In this document: one piece after another, positions 1-6,478 of the stretch | How the letters are laid out: each line of letters opens with the position of its first letter | Position numbering within the stretch: position 1 is the stretch's first letter | Source of the DNA: Verrucomicrobiota bacterium | GTDB taxonomy: Bacteria > Verrucomicrobiota > Verrucomicrobiia > Limisphaerales > J093 | Reading direction: 5' to 3' | DNA: 8,934 bases | Assembly: GCA_003695015.1 (NCBI GenBank) | Contig: RFJD01000253.1 | Span: 1-8,934 of the forward strand | Position numbers and translations under genes: made by a program | Notes under the pieces: model-generated | What the model was told of the DNA's origin: nothing | The model's input: only the letters and a program-made list of their open reading frames with translations | The model's database searches: none

Positions 1-1575
1 CTGCAAGAACTCCAGAACGACATCGCCGGGAAGGACGTCGAGGTGTTGTTCCACGCTTTCATGGACCACCTCCCCGGGATGGCGTTGGTGAAAAACTCCG
101 CCAACCGGTACGTGTTCATCAACCGGGCTTTGGCAAGGTTTCTGGGACTCCGGGGCGACAAGGCCGAGTGGTTCGGGAAGGGCCCGGCGGACCTGTTCCG
201 CGGCGAGGAAATGGTCCGCCTCATCCAGGAAACCGATGATGAGGTGGCCGCCACCGGCCAAGCGCTGTTGCGGGAGGCCGAAGTGCTGATCCAAGGCCAG
301 CCCCGGCATTTTCTGATGAGCAAGTTCCCCATCCACCTGCCCGACGGCCGCATGTGGGTGGGGGCGGTCACGTTGGAAATCACGGCCCTGCGGACGGCCG
401 AGGCGGCGTTGGCGGAAAGCCAGCGCCGGCTGGAAACCTTGGTGAACAACCTGCCCGGTGCGGTGTACCGTTGCCGCAACGACGAGGCTTGGACGATGCT
501 CTATCTGAGCGAAGCCATCCACGCCATCAGCGGATACCCGGCCGCCGACTTCCTGAACAACCGCAAGCGCAGCTACGCCTCGATCGTTCATCCCGACGAC
601 GTCGCCAAGGTGCGCCGCGACGTGGACCAAGCCGTCGCGCTGGACGAACCCTTCACGCTCGAGTACCGCATCATCCACGCCGACGGCCAGGTCCGCTGGG
701 TCTGGGAACGCGGACGGCCGGTGACCGTCGGGGGCGAGCTCTACTTGGAAGGGTTCATCACCGACGTGACCGAGCGGCGCCTGGCCGAGGAGGAACACCA
801 CCGCCTCGAACAACACATCCGCGAGCAGCAACGCTTGGAAGCCATCGGCCAACTCGCCGGTGGCGTGGCCCACGAGATCAACAACCCCATCACCGGCATT
901 ATCAACTACGCCGAGATCCTCGAAGAGGCCCTGCCCGAGGACAGCGACCTGCGCGAGTTCACCCGGGAAATCCGCCACGAGAGCGAACGAATCGCGCGCA
1001 TCATCCGGACGCTCCTGGCCTTCGCCCGGCCGGAGCGCACCAGTCGTCAAGACGTCACGGTCAGCAGCCTGGTCGAGAACGTTTTCGCCCTGGTCCGAAC
1101 CACCCTCCAGAATGACCTCATCAAGGTCTTCACCGAAATCCCGCCCCAACCCCTGGCGGTGAATTGCCGTCCGGAACAACTCCAACAACTGCTGCTGAAC
1201 CTGATCGCCAACGCCCGCGAAGCCCTCAACCAACGCTATCCGAAGGGCGATCCGAACAAGATCCTCTCCGTCCACGCCGCCAGTTTCGAGAGGGACGGAC
1301 GGCCGTGGATCCGGTTGACGGTGGAAGATCACGGCCCGGGCATCCCGCAAGCCGACCTTCCCCACGTCCTCAATCCGTTCTTCACGACCAAGAACCGGAC
1401 CCGCCACGCCGGCTTGGGGCTGACCGTCGCCCAGAGCATTGCGGCCGACCACGGCGGACGCATCCGCATCGAAAGCCGCCCGGGAGAGATCACGCTTGTC
1501 CACGTGGAACTTCCCGCCGCCAACCCGCCAGCCGCTCCGACCTCTCCTCCTGCGGCAAACGCCCCAAGAGCCTGA
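1..1575 (+). CDS. Two-PAS sensor histidine kinase, 5' end outside the window
   Basis: Sensor kinase of a two-component system, predicted to autophosphorylate on histidine and pass the phosphate to a response regulator. The frame is open from base 1 without a stop, so the gene probably begins upstream; the GTG at 43 lies inside PAS-like sequence and is an unlikely start. Numbered from base 1 (524 residues visible), a PAS domain covers about 15-130 and a second PAS (PAS_3-like, with YLSEAI, HPDD and RWVWERG) about 140-255. A short linker leads to the HisKA helix with GGVAHEINNP, where H291 is the phospho-acceptor. The ATPase domain shows an N-box (N404), a G1 box DHGPG (D443), an F-box FFTT and a G2 box GLGL. 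No membrane segment is seen in the visible part, so it looks cytoplasmic unless the missing N-terminus anchors it. The C-terminal tail is Pro/Ala-rich. It converges on the REC-pseudokinase gene. The stimulus is unknown. Confidence 0.9.
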   Translation: MQELQNDIAGKDVEVLFHAFMDHLPGMALVKNSANRYVFINRALARFLGLRGDKAEWFGKGPADLFRGEEMVRLIQETDDEVAATGQALLREAEVLIQGQPRHFLMSKFPIHLPDGRMWVGAVTLEITALRTAEAALAESQRRLETLVNNLPGAVYRCRNDEAWTMLYLSEAIHAISGYPAADFLNNRKRSYASIVHPDDVAKVRRDVDQAVALDEPFTLEYRIIHADGQVRWVWERGRPVTVGGELYLEGFITDVTERRLAEEEHHRLEQHIREQQRLEAIGQLAGGVAHEINNPITGIINYAEILEEALPEDSDLREFTREIRHESERIARIIRTLLAFARPERTSRQDVTVSSLVENVFALVRTTLQNDLIKVFTEIPPQPLAVNCRPEQLQQLLLNLIANAREALNQRYPKGDPNKILSVHAASFERDGRPWIRLTVEDHGPGIPQADLPHVLNPFFTTKNRTRHAGLGLTVAQSIAADHGGRIRIESRPGEITLVHVELPAANPPAAPTSPPAANAPRA

Positions 1576-1655
1576 CCACGGCTCAAAGAAAAACCTCCCG
1601 GGGCACGGGCGCCACCTTCCGCCCGCCACCCGAAGCCCCCCAACTTCCTCCCTCC

Positions 1656-1678
1656 CGCCCACCACGAACCGGTGGGCG
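1656..1678. terminator. Hairpin between convergent genes, possible bidirectional terminator
   Basis: A perfect 8-bp inverted repeat (CGCCCACC at 1656-1663, GGTGGGCG at 1671-1678) with a 7-base loop lies in the 198-bp gap between the converging kinase genes. The position suits a terminator serving both transcripts. No T-tract follows on either strand, so intrinsic termination is unproven and the stem could only protect 3' ends. Apart from smaller GC-rich inverted repeats, nothing else was found in the gap. Confidence 0.4.
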
Positions 1679-1773
1679 CGGTCCCTTGCCTCCCGAAAAG
1701 GAGCGCCCAAAGGCCTGCACTTGGCGGGCCCCGTCGACACCCAAGGGCCGCTCCGCGAACGAACCCCCGCCCC

Positions 1774-2994
1774 TCACAACTCCGGGACGCTCTCCGCCGG
1801 CATGCGGATGACCACATTGGTCCCCTGGCCCGACTCGCTCTCCACGGTCATCGTCCCCCCGTGAAGCGCCACGACGTTCCGCGCCAGCGAGAGACCAATG
1901 CCCGGCGAGCCATCCTCCCGCGTCGTGAAGAACAGGTCGAAGCAGCGCTCCCTGACTTCCGGCGACATGCCCACGCCGGTGTCGCCGATGGTGATCACGA
2001 CGTCGCCGCCGGATTTCTCGACCGACCACAACAGGGTGCCGCCCTCGGGCATGGCCTGCACCGCGTTGAGCACCACCTGATGGAGGGCGTTCTTGAGCAT
2101 GACCTCATCGGCCATGACCACGCAGTCGGCGCCGGCATGATGCTCGACCTTGATGGCGTCGGCGGAGGGCAGATGCATTCGTTGATCGGCCATCACGTCC
2201 TCGATGACCTCCGGCAGCAAGTCCGCCGGGGCCAGGGGTTGCAGCCGGAGGGTCTCGCGCGGGTGGCAGAACTCCCGCAACTTCCAGACCACCTGCCGGG
2301 CATGCCGCACCACCGCGCCGATGTTGCGCAGATGGAACCGGGCCACCTCCGGATCCTGCAGCCCGTCCTCCTTCAACAAAGGCGCCAGGTCCAACTGCAG
2401 GCGGTTCATGCTCATCCCGAAATCCTCCGCCAGGCTCATGCTCAACTGCCCCACCACGCGCAACCGTTCCTGGGCGGAGGCCTCGACCTTGGTCTTCTTG
2501 ATGTCCCGGATCTTGCGCTGCAGCTCTTGGTTCAGCCGGGTCAGTTCGGTGGTCCGCTCCTGCACGCGCTTTTCGAGCTGCTCTTGATGCCGGCGGTTCT
2601 CCTCCTCCAACCGCCGCCGTTCCTCCTCGATGGCCATCAGCCGCAGGGCTTGGTTGACCGCCTTCAGAATCGACTGCCGGGTGATCGGCTTGGTGATGTA
2701 GTCCATGGCCCCCGCGCGAACCGCCTCGGCCGCCGTTTCCACCGTCGGTTCCCCCGTCATCATGATGATCTGGATGCGGGAGTTCATCTGGCGCACGGCC
2801 TTGACCAGCTCCACGCCGCTCATCCGGGGGAGGATGATGTCCGTCACGAGGATGTCGAAATCCTCCTTGGCCAAAGCGTCCAACCCCTGCTCGGCGTCCT
2901 CGGCCAGGGCCACTTCGTGCCCGGCGTTTTCGAGAAACACCCGCAGGGTCATCCGGATGCTCCGCTCGTCATCGACCAACAATATGCGTGCCAT
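1774..2994 (-). CDS. Response-regulator receiver fused to a degenerate histidine kinase
   Basis: A 406-residue cytoplasmic signalling protein. The ATG at 2994 is chosen because the receiver domain starts there (MARILLVDDE) and GGAG sits 8 bases upstream; the frame stays open 25 codons further but that adds no domain sequence. Receiver domain about 2-120: acidic pair D8/D9, phospho-acceptor D52, T80 and K102, all intact. A charged coiled coil follows (about 120-175). Next is a HisKA-like helix (about 176-205), in which the residue aligned with the phospho-accepting histidine is E190 (SLAEDF where AHE is normal). The ATPase domain looks complete: N-box N310, G1 DTGVG at D338, FFTT, G2 GIGLSL at 365-370. 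The family role would be phosphotransfer, but without the histidine this protein probably cannot autophosphorylate in the usual way. It may be a phosphorylation-controlled pseudokinase. The intact kinase converging on it is a plausible phosphodonor, by inference only. Confidence 0.88.
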   Translation of the reverse strand: MARILLVDDERSIRMTLRVFLENAGHEVALAEDAEQGLDALAKEDFDILVTDIILPRMSGVELVKAVRQMNSRIQIIMMTGEPTVETAAEAVRAGAMDYITKPITRQSILKAVNQALRLMAIEEERRRLEEENRRHQEQLEKRVQERTTELTRLNQELQRKIRDIKKTKVEASAQERLRVVGQLSMSLAEDFGMSMNRLQLDLAPLLKEDGLQDPEVARFHLRNIGAVVRHARQVVWKLREFCHPRETLRLQPLAPADLLPEVIEDVMADQRMHLPSADAIKVEHHAGADCVVMADEVMLKNALHQVVLNAVQAMPEGGTLLWSVEKSGGDVVITIGDTGVGMSPEVRERCFDLFFTTREDGSPGIGLSLARNVVALHGGTMTVESESGQGTNVVIRMPAESVPEL

Positions 2995-3057
2995 GACTAT
3001 CGCTCCGAAAGCGAGCAGCGTCGAAGGGGCGGCTGCCCGGCTCTTTCGGATCTTGCG

Positions 3058-3109
3058 CGGCACCCCCAAGGTGCCGTGATCACGCCCGCCGGCTTGCTCA
3101 AGGCCGGCG
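3058..3109 (-). repeat. Two adjacent hairpins in the probable leader of the receiver-pseudokinase gene
   Basis: The first is a perfect 7-bp stem, CGGCACC (3058-3064) with GGTGCCG (3070-3076) and a 5-base loop. The second spans 3087-3109, with CGCCGGC pairing GCCGGCG and extra inner pairing possible through CTTG and CAAG. On the minus strand they lie 64-115 bases upstream of the start codon. No T-tract or known riboswitch pattern was recognised. They could be a structured leader, a transcript-end structure, or chance in GC-rich DNA. Confidence 0.35.
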
Positions 3110-3303
3110 AAACCAGTGCGATAATCGTGCAGCGCGCGCGGAGATCCTCAATTGTTCCAGTCCCCTTTCACTGCTCGGTCATGTTCTTCAGGCAACCACT
3201 CAGGCTCGCACGTCCCGTGCGATAGGAACCTTCATGAGGAAAAATGAGGGTCGGCTGCAAGAAATACAAGAAAAATGCAAACCGCGCCCCTGATTTTTAA
3301 GCC

Positions 3304-3325
3304 GCCCCGGAGGACCGTCCGGGGC
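3304..3325 (-). terminator. Hairpin just after the exported-protein gene
   Basis: A perfect 7-bp stem (GCCCCGG at 3304-3310, CCGGGGC at 3319-3325, 8-base loop) begins six bases beyond the stop codon at 3332 on the minus strand. Its position suits the end of that transcript. The sequence after it on the minus strand is GGCTTAAAAATC, not a T-run, so classical intrinsic termination is doubtful. A T-rich stretch does occur further on, at about 3255-3275 read on the minus strand. Confidence 0.35.
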
Positions 3326-3331
3326 CGGTCA

Positions 3332-4030
3332 CTAATCGGATTCCAGCAGGAAAGCAACGGTCCCGGGCGCACGCTCGAGTTTCTCCGGCCGCGGTTGCCC
3401 CGGCTCGGCCACCACCAGCCCCACACGCCCTTCCCTTTCACCCCACAAGCCCAGTGCCGCCTGCCCCAAGTGTTTCTCCAACCCCGGCGAAGCCTCCTCG
3501 ATCCAAAAATCACACTCCCGGCCATGGATTTTTGCCGTTCCCGCCAAACGCCCCTCCGCTCCCTCAACCACAAACCGGCCCGTCTCCCCTTCCAGCTTCA
3601 GCTCCAACACCAGCTCCTTGCCGCCCACCGACCAGCCGCGCCAGTGCTGGACGCGATCCGCCCGGGGAGCTTTCAACTCGCGTTCCGCGTTCAACTCGGC
3701 GGCGACCAGCTCACGAATCCGCCCCTCCACTTCCGCCGCCCGACGCCGCAACAGTTCCAACCGCGCCTCCAAGGGCTCGAGCATCCCTTTGGCCGACGGG
3801 GTCTCCGCCAGCTTCGCCCGGACCATGTCGGCTTCCAACTCGGTCTCGGCAGCCTGCCGGACCACCGTCTTGTAGTGTCCCAGCAGCGCTTCCATCCGGG
3901 CTTGCCGCAGCAAGTGGTCCGCCTTCAGGTTGGCCTCCGACCCGGCCGATTCCGGGGGAGATGCAGCCAACAGCCAAGGCCAGCTCAGCAACACAGCGAG
4001 CAACAGGGTGGGATGGATCGTGATCTTCAT
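3332..4030 (-). CDS. Exported coiled-coil protein of unknown function
   Basis: A 232-residue protein not recognised as a named family. The ATG at 4030 is chosen because it has GAGGAG 7 bases upstream and begins a clear signal peptide: K2, a hydrophobic stretch at about 8-23 (LLLAVLLSWPWLLAA), with probable cleavage near residues 23-24. Starts further upstream add only low-complexity Arg-rich sequence. The mature protein has a charged helical or coiled-coil region at about 32-120, rich in Glu, Arg, Leu and Ala. A C-terminal part (about 128-232) looks beta-rich, with alternating ELVLELKLEGET and RFVVEGAEG segments. No lipobox cysteine or further membrane span is seen, so it is likely periplasmic or secreted. 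It lies 127 bp downstream of the DeoR gene on the same strand. No functional link to the compartment can be shown. Confidence 0.72.
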   Translation of the reverse strand: MKITIHPTLLLAVLLSWPWLLAASPPESAGSEANLKADHLLRQARMEALLGHYKTVVRQAAETELEADMVRAKLAETPSAKGMLEPLEARLELLRRRAAEVEGRIRELVAAELNAERELKAPRADRVQHWRGWSVGGKELVLELKLEGETGRFVVEGAEGRLAGTAKIHGRECDFWIEEASPGLEKHLGQAALGLWGEREGRVGLVVAEPGQPRPEKLERAPGTVAFLLESD

Positions 4031-4061
4031 GGTTCCGCTCCTCAGGTTGGATTCACTTGCC

Positions 4062-4090
4062 AGCATGGGAGCCCGGCCGCCGCCCGTCAA
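4062..4090 (-). promoter_or_regulatory. Weak sigma70-like promoter candidate for the exported-protein gene
   Basis: On the minus strand, TTGACG (4085-4090) and CATGCT (4062-4067) are 17 bp apart. The -35 matches 5 of 6 consensus bases and the -10 only 3 of 6. It lies 31 bp upstream of the start codon, in the gap after the DeoR gene. If real, the gene is transcribed separately from the regulator. The -10 is poor and the match may be chance. Confidence 0.22.
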
Positions 4091-4157
4091 GTTCCGCCCC
4101 TCCGGCCGCCGACCCCGGCATTCGGCGTCCGCCCCCACTCCGAAGGCGGCAGCCCGA

Positions 4158-4919
4158 TCACATCGGGGCCAGATGCACCTCCAAGCCGGCCTTGCGGAAC
4201 GGCTCCACCGCAGCCGGATCCGCCCCGGCATCGGTCACCACCACCGGCGCCTCCGCCAGGGAACAAAGCCGAACCACCGTCCGCCGCCCGAGCTTGGTGT
4301 GGTCCAAACAAAACACCACCCGCCGGGCCGCCCGCATCATGGCCCGCTGCAGCTCGATCAACAGCGCGTGGGAATTGAACAACCCCTCGGCGGTTATCCC
4401 GCCGGCGCCCATGAAGGCGAGGTCCGCGTGCATGTGAGACATGGCCTCGACGGCCAGCGGTCCGAGCAGGACGCCCAAGCGCGGGTACAGAATGCCGCCG
4501 GTGACGATGGTTTCGATTCGCATGGCAGCCCCGAAGAGGTTGGCCACCGGCAGAGAGTTGGTGATGATCTGCAACCGCTTGGGCTCCAAGTGCTTGGCCA
4601 CGTGGTAAACCGTCGTCCCGGCATCCAGGATCACCGTTTCCCCCTCCCGCACCATCTCGCTGCAATAGCGCCCGATGGCCTCTTTTTCCCGGAGTTGGTG
4701 GGTGTCCCGGGCATTGAAAACGAATTCGTCGGACCGCGGATTCAACAGCCGGGCGCCGCCGTGGGTCCGGCGCACCGTGCCCGCAGCTTCGAGAACGGCG
4801 AGGTCCCGGCGGACGGTTGAAATGGAGACGCCCACCTGTTCGGCCAGTTCCTCCAGGGAGGCGAATTCGAACTGTTGAAGGTACTGCTCGATCCGTTTCT
4901 GCCGCTCTTCGGGCTGCAT
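4158..4919 (-). CDS. DeoR-family transcriptional regulator, probable regulator of the BMC operon
   Basis: Sugar-phosphate-responsive DNA-binding regulator, 253 residues, the usual DeoR length. The start at 4919 (MQPEERQKRI) matches the family N-terminus. The frame continues upstream to 5018, but that would cross the divergent control region and overlap pduL. No clear Shine-Dalgarno precedes 4919. The N-terminal winged helix (about 1-57) shows the family signature VSISTVRRDLAVLE followed by RTHGGA (51-56). The C-terminal effector domain (about 75-240) has the ISOCOT-like fold motifs DAGTT (99-103), ITNSLPVA, TGGI (140-143), GAGGIT and DHTKLG. DeoR regulators usually repress sugar-catabolism operons and release DNA on binding a phosphorylated sugar intermediate. 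PVM compartment loci typically carry one. Divergence from pduL across 85 bp makes autoregulation and control of the BMC operon likely. The effector is unknown; a fuculose- or rhamnulose-phosphate type compound is a guess from the locus class. Confidence 0.92.
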   Translation of the reverse strand: MQPEERQKRIEQYLQQFEFASLEELAEQVGVSISTVRRDLAVLEAAGTVRRTHGGARLLNPRSDEFVFNARDTHQLREKEAIGRYCSEMVREGETVILDAGTTVYHVAKHLEPKRLQIITNSLPVANLFGAAMRIETIVTGGILYPRLGVLLGPLAVEAMSHMHADLAFMGAGGITAEGLFNSHALLIELQRAMMRAARRVVFCLDHTKLGRRTVVRLCSLAEAPVVVTDAGADPAAVEPFRKAGLEVHLAPM

Positions 4920-5004
4920 CGTGAAAGATTCGTGGAAGATTTTGGAAGAAGTTGCAAGGTTTTTGTTGACATCGCGGCGGTATTTGACATCATCTCGCCA
5001 CGTC
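4920..5004. promoter_or_regulatory. Divergent control region between the DeoR gene and pduL, with short repeats
   Basis: This 85-bp spacer is visibly more A+T-rich than its surroundings and must hold the promoters of both divergent genes. TTGACATC occurs twice in direct orientation (4966-4973 and 4984-4991, 18 bp apart). Each copy contains a perfect sigma70 -35 hexamer, TTGACA, pointing towards pduL. The first copy has a moderate -10 candidate CATCAT (4988-4993) after 16 bp, which would put the RNA start almost at the pduL ATG. On the DeoR side, GTGAAAGATT (4921-4930), GTGGAAGATT (4932-4941) and TGGAAGA (4943-4949) repeat at 10-11 bp, about one helical turn. These repeats are candidate operators; which protein binds them is inferred from position only. 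Confidence 0.6.
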
Positions 5005-5682
5005 ATGGCTGCCACCAAGCCAAACCTGCACCGCGCCGTCGTCGAGCACCTCGTCCGGCAGGTGGTTTATGAACGATTGGGCAAACCGGTCCCGCGGCTG
5101 GCTCAGGCCCCCAATCCGCTGGTGGTCAACGTCAGCGCCCGCCATTGCCACCTGACCCAGGAAGCCGTCGAGGCCCTTTTCGGCAAGGGCCACCAGTTGC
5201 AGGTTTACAAGTGGCTCTACCAGGAAGGCCAGTTTGCCGCCCAGGAAACGGTCACCCTGATCGGGCCGCGCAGCCGGGTCATTTCCAACCTCCGCATCCT
5301 GGGCCCCTGCCGCAGCATCAACCAAGTCGAACTCGCCTACACCGACGCCGTCGCGCTGGGGTTCGACATCCCCCTGCGGCTGTCCGGCGACATCGAGGGC
5401 ACCCCGGGATGCATGCTCATGGGGCCGGCCGGCTTCTTCCAGATGACCCACGGGGTGATCCGGGCCCTGCGCCACGTCCACATGCATCCGGACGACGCCG
5501 CGTTCTACGGGGTCAAGAACGGCGACGAGATGAAGCTGCGCGTGGGCGGCCCCTGCGCGCTCACGTTGGAGAAGCTGTTGGTACGGGTCGATCCGAGCTT
5601 CCGGTTGGAAGTGCACATCGACACCGACGAGGGCAACGCCTGCAACCTCCGCCCCGACACGCCCTGCGAACTGCTGAAATGA
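5005..5682 (+). CDS. pduL: PduL-type phosphate acyltransferase with N-terminal encapsulation helix
   Basis: Transfers an acyl group between CoA and phosphate, making acyl-phosphate and freeing CoA inside the compartment. 225 residues, normal for the family. ATG 5005 is preferred over in-frame ATG 4921, because the latter would make coding sequence of the divergent promoter region; no clear Shine-Dalgarno is present. Both PduL domains are visible. Expected metal ligands are present: H47 and H49 (ARHCHL), E109 (QVEL), H157 and H159 (RHVHM), and H204 (EVHID). R103 and the GPRS motif (87-90) fit the phosphate-site region. Residues about 7-26 form an amphipathic helix (VVEHLVRQVVYERLG) followed by a Pro-rich linker, the pattern of a BMC encapsulation peptide. 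It is the first gene of the operon. The acyl group is probably lactyl, propionyl or acetyl; lactyl is suggested by the locus class. Confidence 0.95.
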   Translation: MAATKPNLHRAVVEHLVRQVVYERLGKPVPRLAQAPNPLVVNVSARHCHLTQEAVEALFGKGHQLQVYKWLYQEGQFAAQETVTLIGPRSRVISNLRILGPCRSINQVELAYTDAVALGFDIPLRLSGDIEGTPGCMLMGPAGFFQMTHGVIRALRHVHMHPDDAAFYGVKNGDEMKLRVGGPCALTLEKLLVRVDPSFRLEVHIDTDEGNACNLRPDTPCELLK

Positions 5683-5684
5683 CA

Positions 5685-5701
5685 TGGCCCGCGCCGGGCC
5701 A
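5685..5701 (+). repeat. Hairpin directly after the pduL stop codon
   Basis: TGGCCC (5685-5690) and GGGCCA (5696-5701) form a perfect 6-bp stem with a 5-base loop, two bases after the stop. No T-tract follows, so it is unlikely to be a full terminator. It may lower read-through or protect the 3' end of the upstream message, in the 102-bp gap between an enzyme gene and the first shell gene. Confidence 0.35.
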
Positions 5702-5720
5702 CCGACAAACCTCCGGAAGG

Positions 5721-5747
5721 ACCTGAACCCAAACCTGATTTACCTGA
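5721..5747 (+). repeat. Three direct copies of ACCTGA upstream of BMC-H1
   Basis: ACCTGA occurs at 5721-5726, 5733-5738 and 5742-5747. The last two share one more base (ACCTGAT). The cluster lies 38-64 bp upstream of the BMC-H1 start in an otherwise featureless leader. It might be a regulatory site, but the unit is short and the spacing irregular (12 and 9 bp). Confidence 0.25.
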
Positions 5748-5784
5748 TCGCTAATCGAAACCCTTACCCCAAAGCACGAACACC

Positions 5785-6078
5785 ATGAGTGAAGCACTCG
5801 GCATGATCGAAACCAAAGGCTACGTGGGCGCCGTGGAGGCCAGCGATGCCATGGTCAAGGCGGCCAACGTCAGCCTCGTCAAAACCATCCCCATCGGCGG
5901 CGGGTTCATCACCGTCTTGGCCCAAGGGGACGTCGGCAGCGTCAAGGCGGCGGTGGACGCCGGCGCCCGGGCGGCCGGCCGTGTGGGCGAGCTGATCAGC
6001 TCCCACATCATCCCGCGTCCCCATGAGGACCTCATCAAGGCGTTCGTCGGCCAGCGGTCGGCGAAAGGCGGCAAGTAA
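5785..6078 (+). CDS. BMC-H hexameric shell protein 1
   Basis: Single-domain Pfam BMC (PduA/CcmK-type) protein of 97 residues that should assemble as a cyclic hexamer tiling the shell facets. The canonical start is present (ALGMIETKGYVGAVEASDAM), with edge-forming K25 in MVKAANV and the conserved GDVGSVKAAVDAG helix. The edge motif IIPRPH is at 75-80. The pore loop is PIGGGF, with G38-G40 lining the central pore. The C-terminal tail (about 81-97) is lysine-rich and unlike those of the other two copies. There is no clear Shine-Dalgarno before the ATG at 5785. The leader resembles that of BMC-H3. It lies between pduL and BMC-H2, which begins 40 bp downstream. Domain assignment is firm; what passes the pore is unknown. 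Confidence 0.96.
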   Translation: MSEALGMIETKGYVGAVEASDAMVKAANVSLVKTIPIGGGFITVLAQGDVGSVKAAVDAGARAAGRVGELISSHIIPRPHEDLIKAFVGQRSAKGGK

Positions 6079-6118
6079 ATCCCACTCCCACCCGCGACCC
6101 TTTTCCGGAAGACACGCC

Positions 6119-6400
6119 ATGGCTCAGCAAGCACTTGGAATGATCGAATGCAAGGGGCTCTGCGCCCTGCTCGAAGCCACCGACGCCGCGCTCAAGGCGG
6201 CCAACGTCACGTTGGTCGGCTGGGAGAAAATCGGCGGTGGCTTTGTAACCTCGTTTTTCCGCGGGGACGTCGCCGCGGTCAAGGCGGCCACCGACGCCGG
6301 CGCGGCGGCGGCGGCCCAGGTCGGCCAAGTGGTCAGCGTCCAAGTCATTCCCCGCCCCCACGAGGGGCTGGGCGGTCTGGGACCCTGGCTGCAGGGCTGA
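6119..6400 (+). CDS. BMC-H hexameric shell protein 2
   Basis: Second single-domain BMC shell protein, 93 residues. The frame is open further upstream into BMC-H1, but ATG 6119 begins the family start (MAQQALGMIECKG) and has a modest GGAAG 7 bases before it. The core is standard: ALLEATDAALKAANV with K26, GDVAAVKAATDAG, and VIPRPH at 76-81. The pore loop is KIGGGF (G39-G41), as in BMC-H1. It has Cys at 11 and 15 where the other copies have Thr and Val. The tail HEGLGGLGPWLQG is Gly-rich with a Trp and differs from both paralogues. It would form facet hexamers, alone or mixed with the other BMC-H proteins. The kinase gene begins 78 bp downstream. Confidence 0.96.
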   Translation: MAQQALGMIECKGLCALLEATDAALKAANVTLVGWEKIGGGFVTSFFRGDVAAVKAATDAGAAAAAQVGQVVSVQVIPRPHEGLGGLGPWLQG

Positions 6401-6478
6401 AGGGCTCCGGGCCGACCCGTCCGCCGCTGACCCGCCCCGTTCCCGCGAACTTCGCTGAATGGACACATCGCCGGTCCG

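Larger units (their letters stand above)
2995..3331. other. 337-bp intergenic region rich in hairpins, no gene seen
   Basis: This gap separates the exported-protein gene from the receiver-pseudokinase gene, both on the minus strand. No convincing coding sequence was found on either strand. It holds GC-rich inverted repeats at 3058-3076, 3087-3109, 3207-3221 and 3304-3325. An A-rich patch at about 3236-3280 contains two copies of CAAGAAA (3258-3264 and 3267-3273). A weak minus-strand promoter candidate is TTGAGG (3146-3151) and GATTAT (3121-3126), but the 19-bp spacer is long. If real, the transcript would have a leader of about 115 bases containing the first two hairpins. Confidence 0.5.

Noticed and set aside
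1674..1708. GGGCGC/GCGCCC inverted repeat as a terminator
   Set aside because: The loop is 23 bases and it competes with the better 8-bp stem at 1656-1678.
1672..3225. Long open frame (517 codons) on the plus strand
   Set aside because: It is antisense to the receiver-pseudokinase gene, whose domains are unambiguous; the translation is His/Gln/Leu-rich shadow sequence.
3275..4378. Plus-strand open frame of 367 codons across the exported-protein and DeoR genes
   Set aside because: Pro/Arg/Gln-rich shadow with no domain; the minus-strand genes have a signal peptide, good ribosome-binding sites and DeoR motifs.
4921..5004. Upstream in-frame extension of pduL from ATG 4921
   Set aside because: It would translate the divergent promoter region and add residues ahead of the encapsulation helix; the A+T-rich repeats fit a control region better.
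4920..5018. Upstream extension of the DeoR gene to 5018
   Set aside because: It would overlap the pduL start and remove all space for promoters; the family N-terminus begins at 4919.
6023..6118. Earlier start for BMC-H2 inside BMC-H1
   Set aside because: The extra residues are Arg/Ser-rich out-of-frame BMC-H1 sequence; the BMC domain begins at 6119, which also has a modest Shine-Dalgarno.
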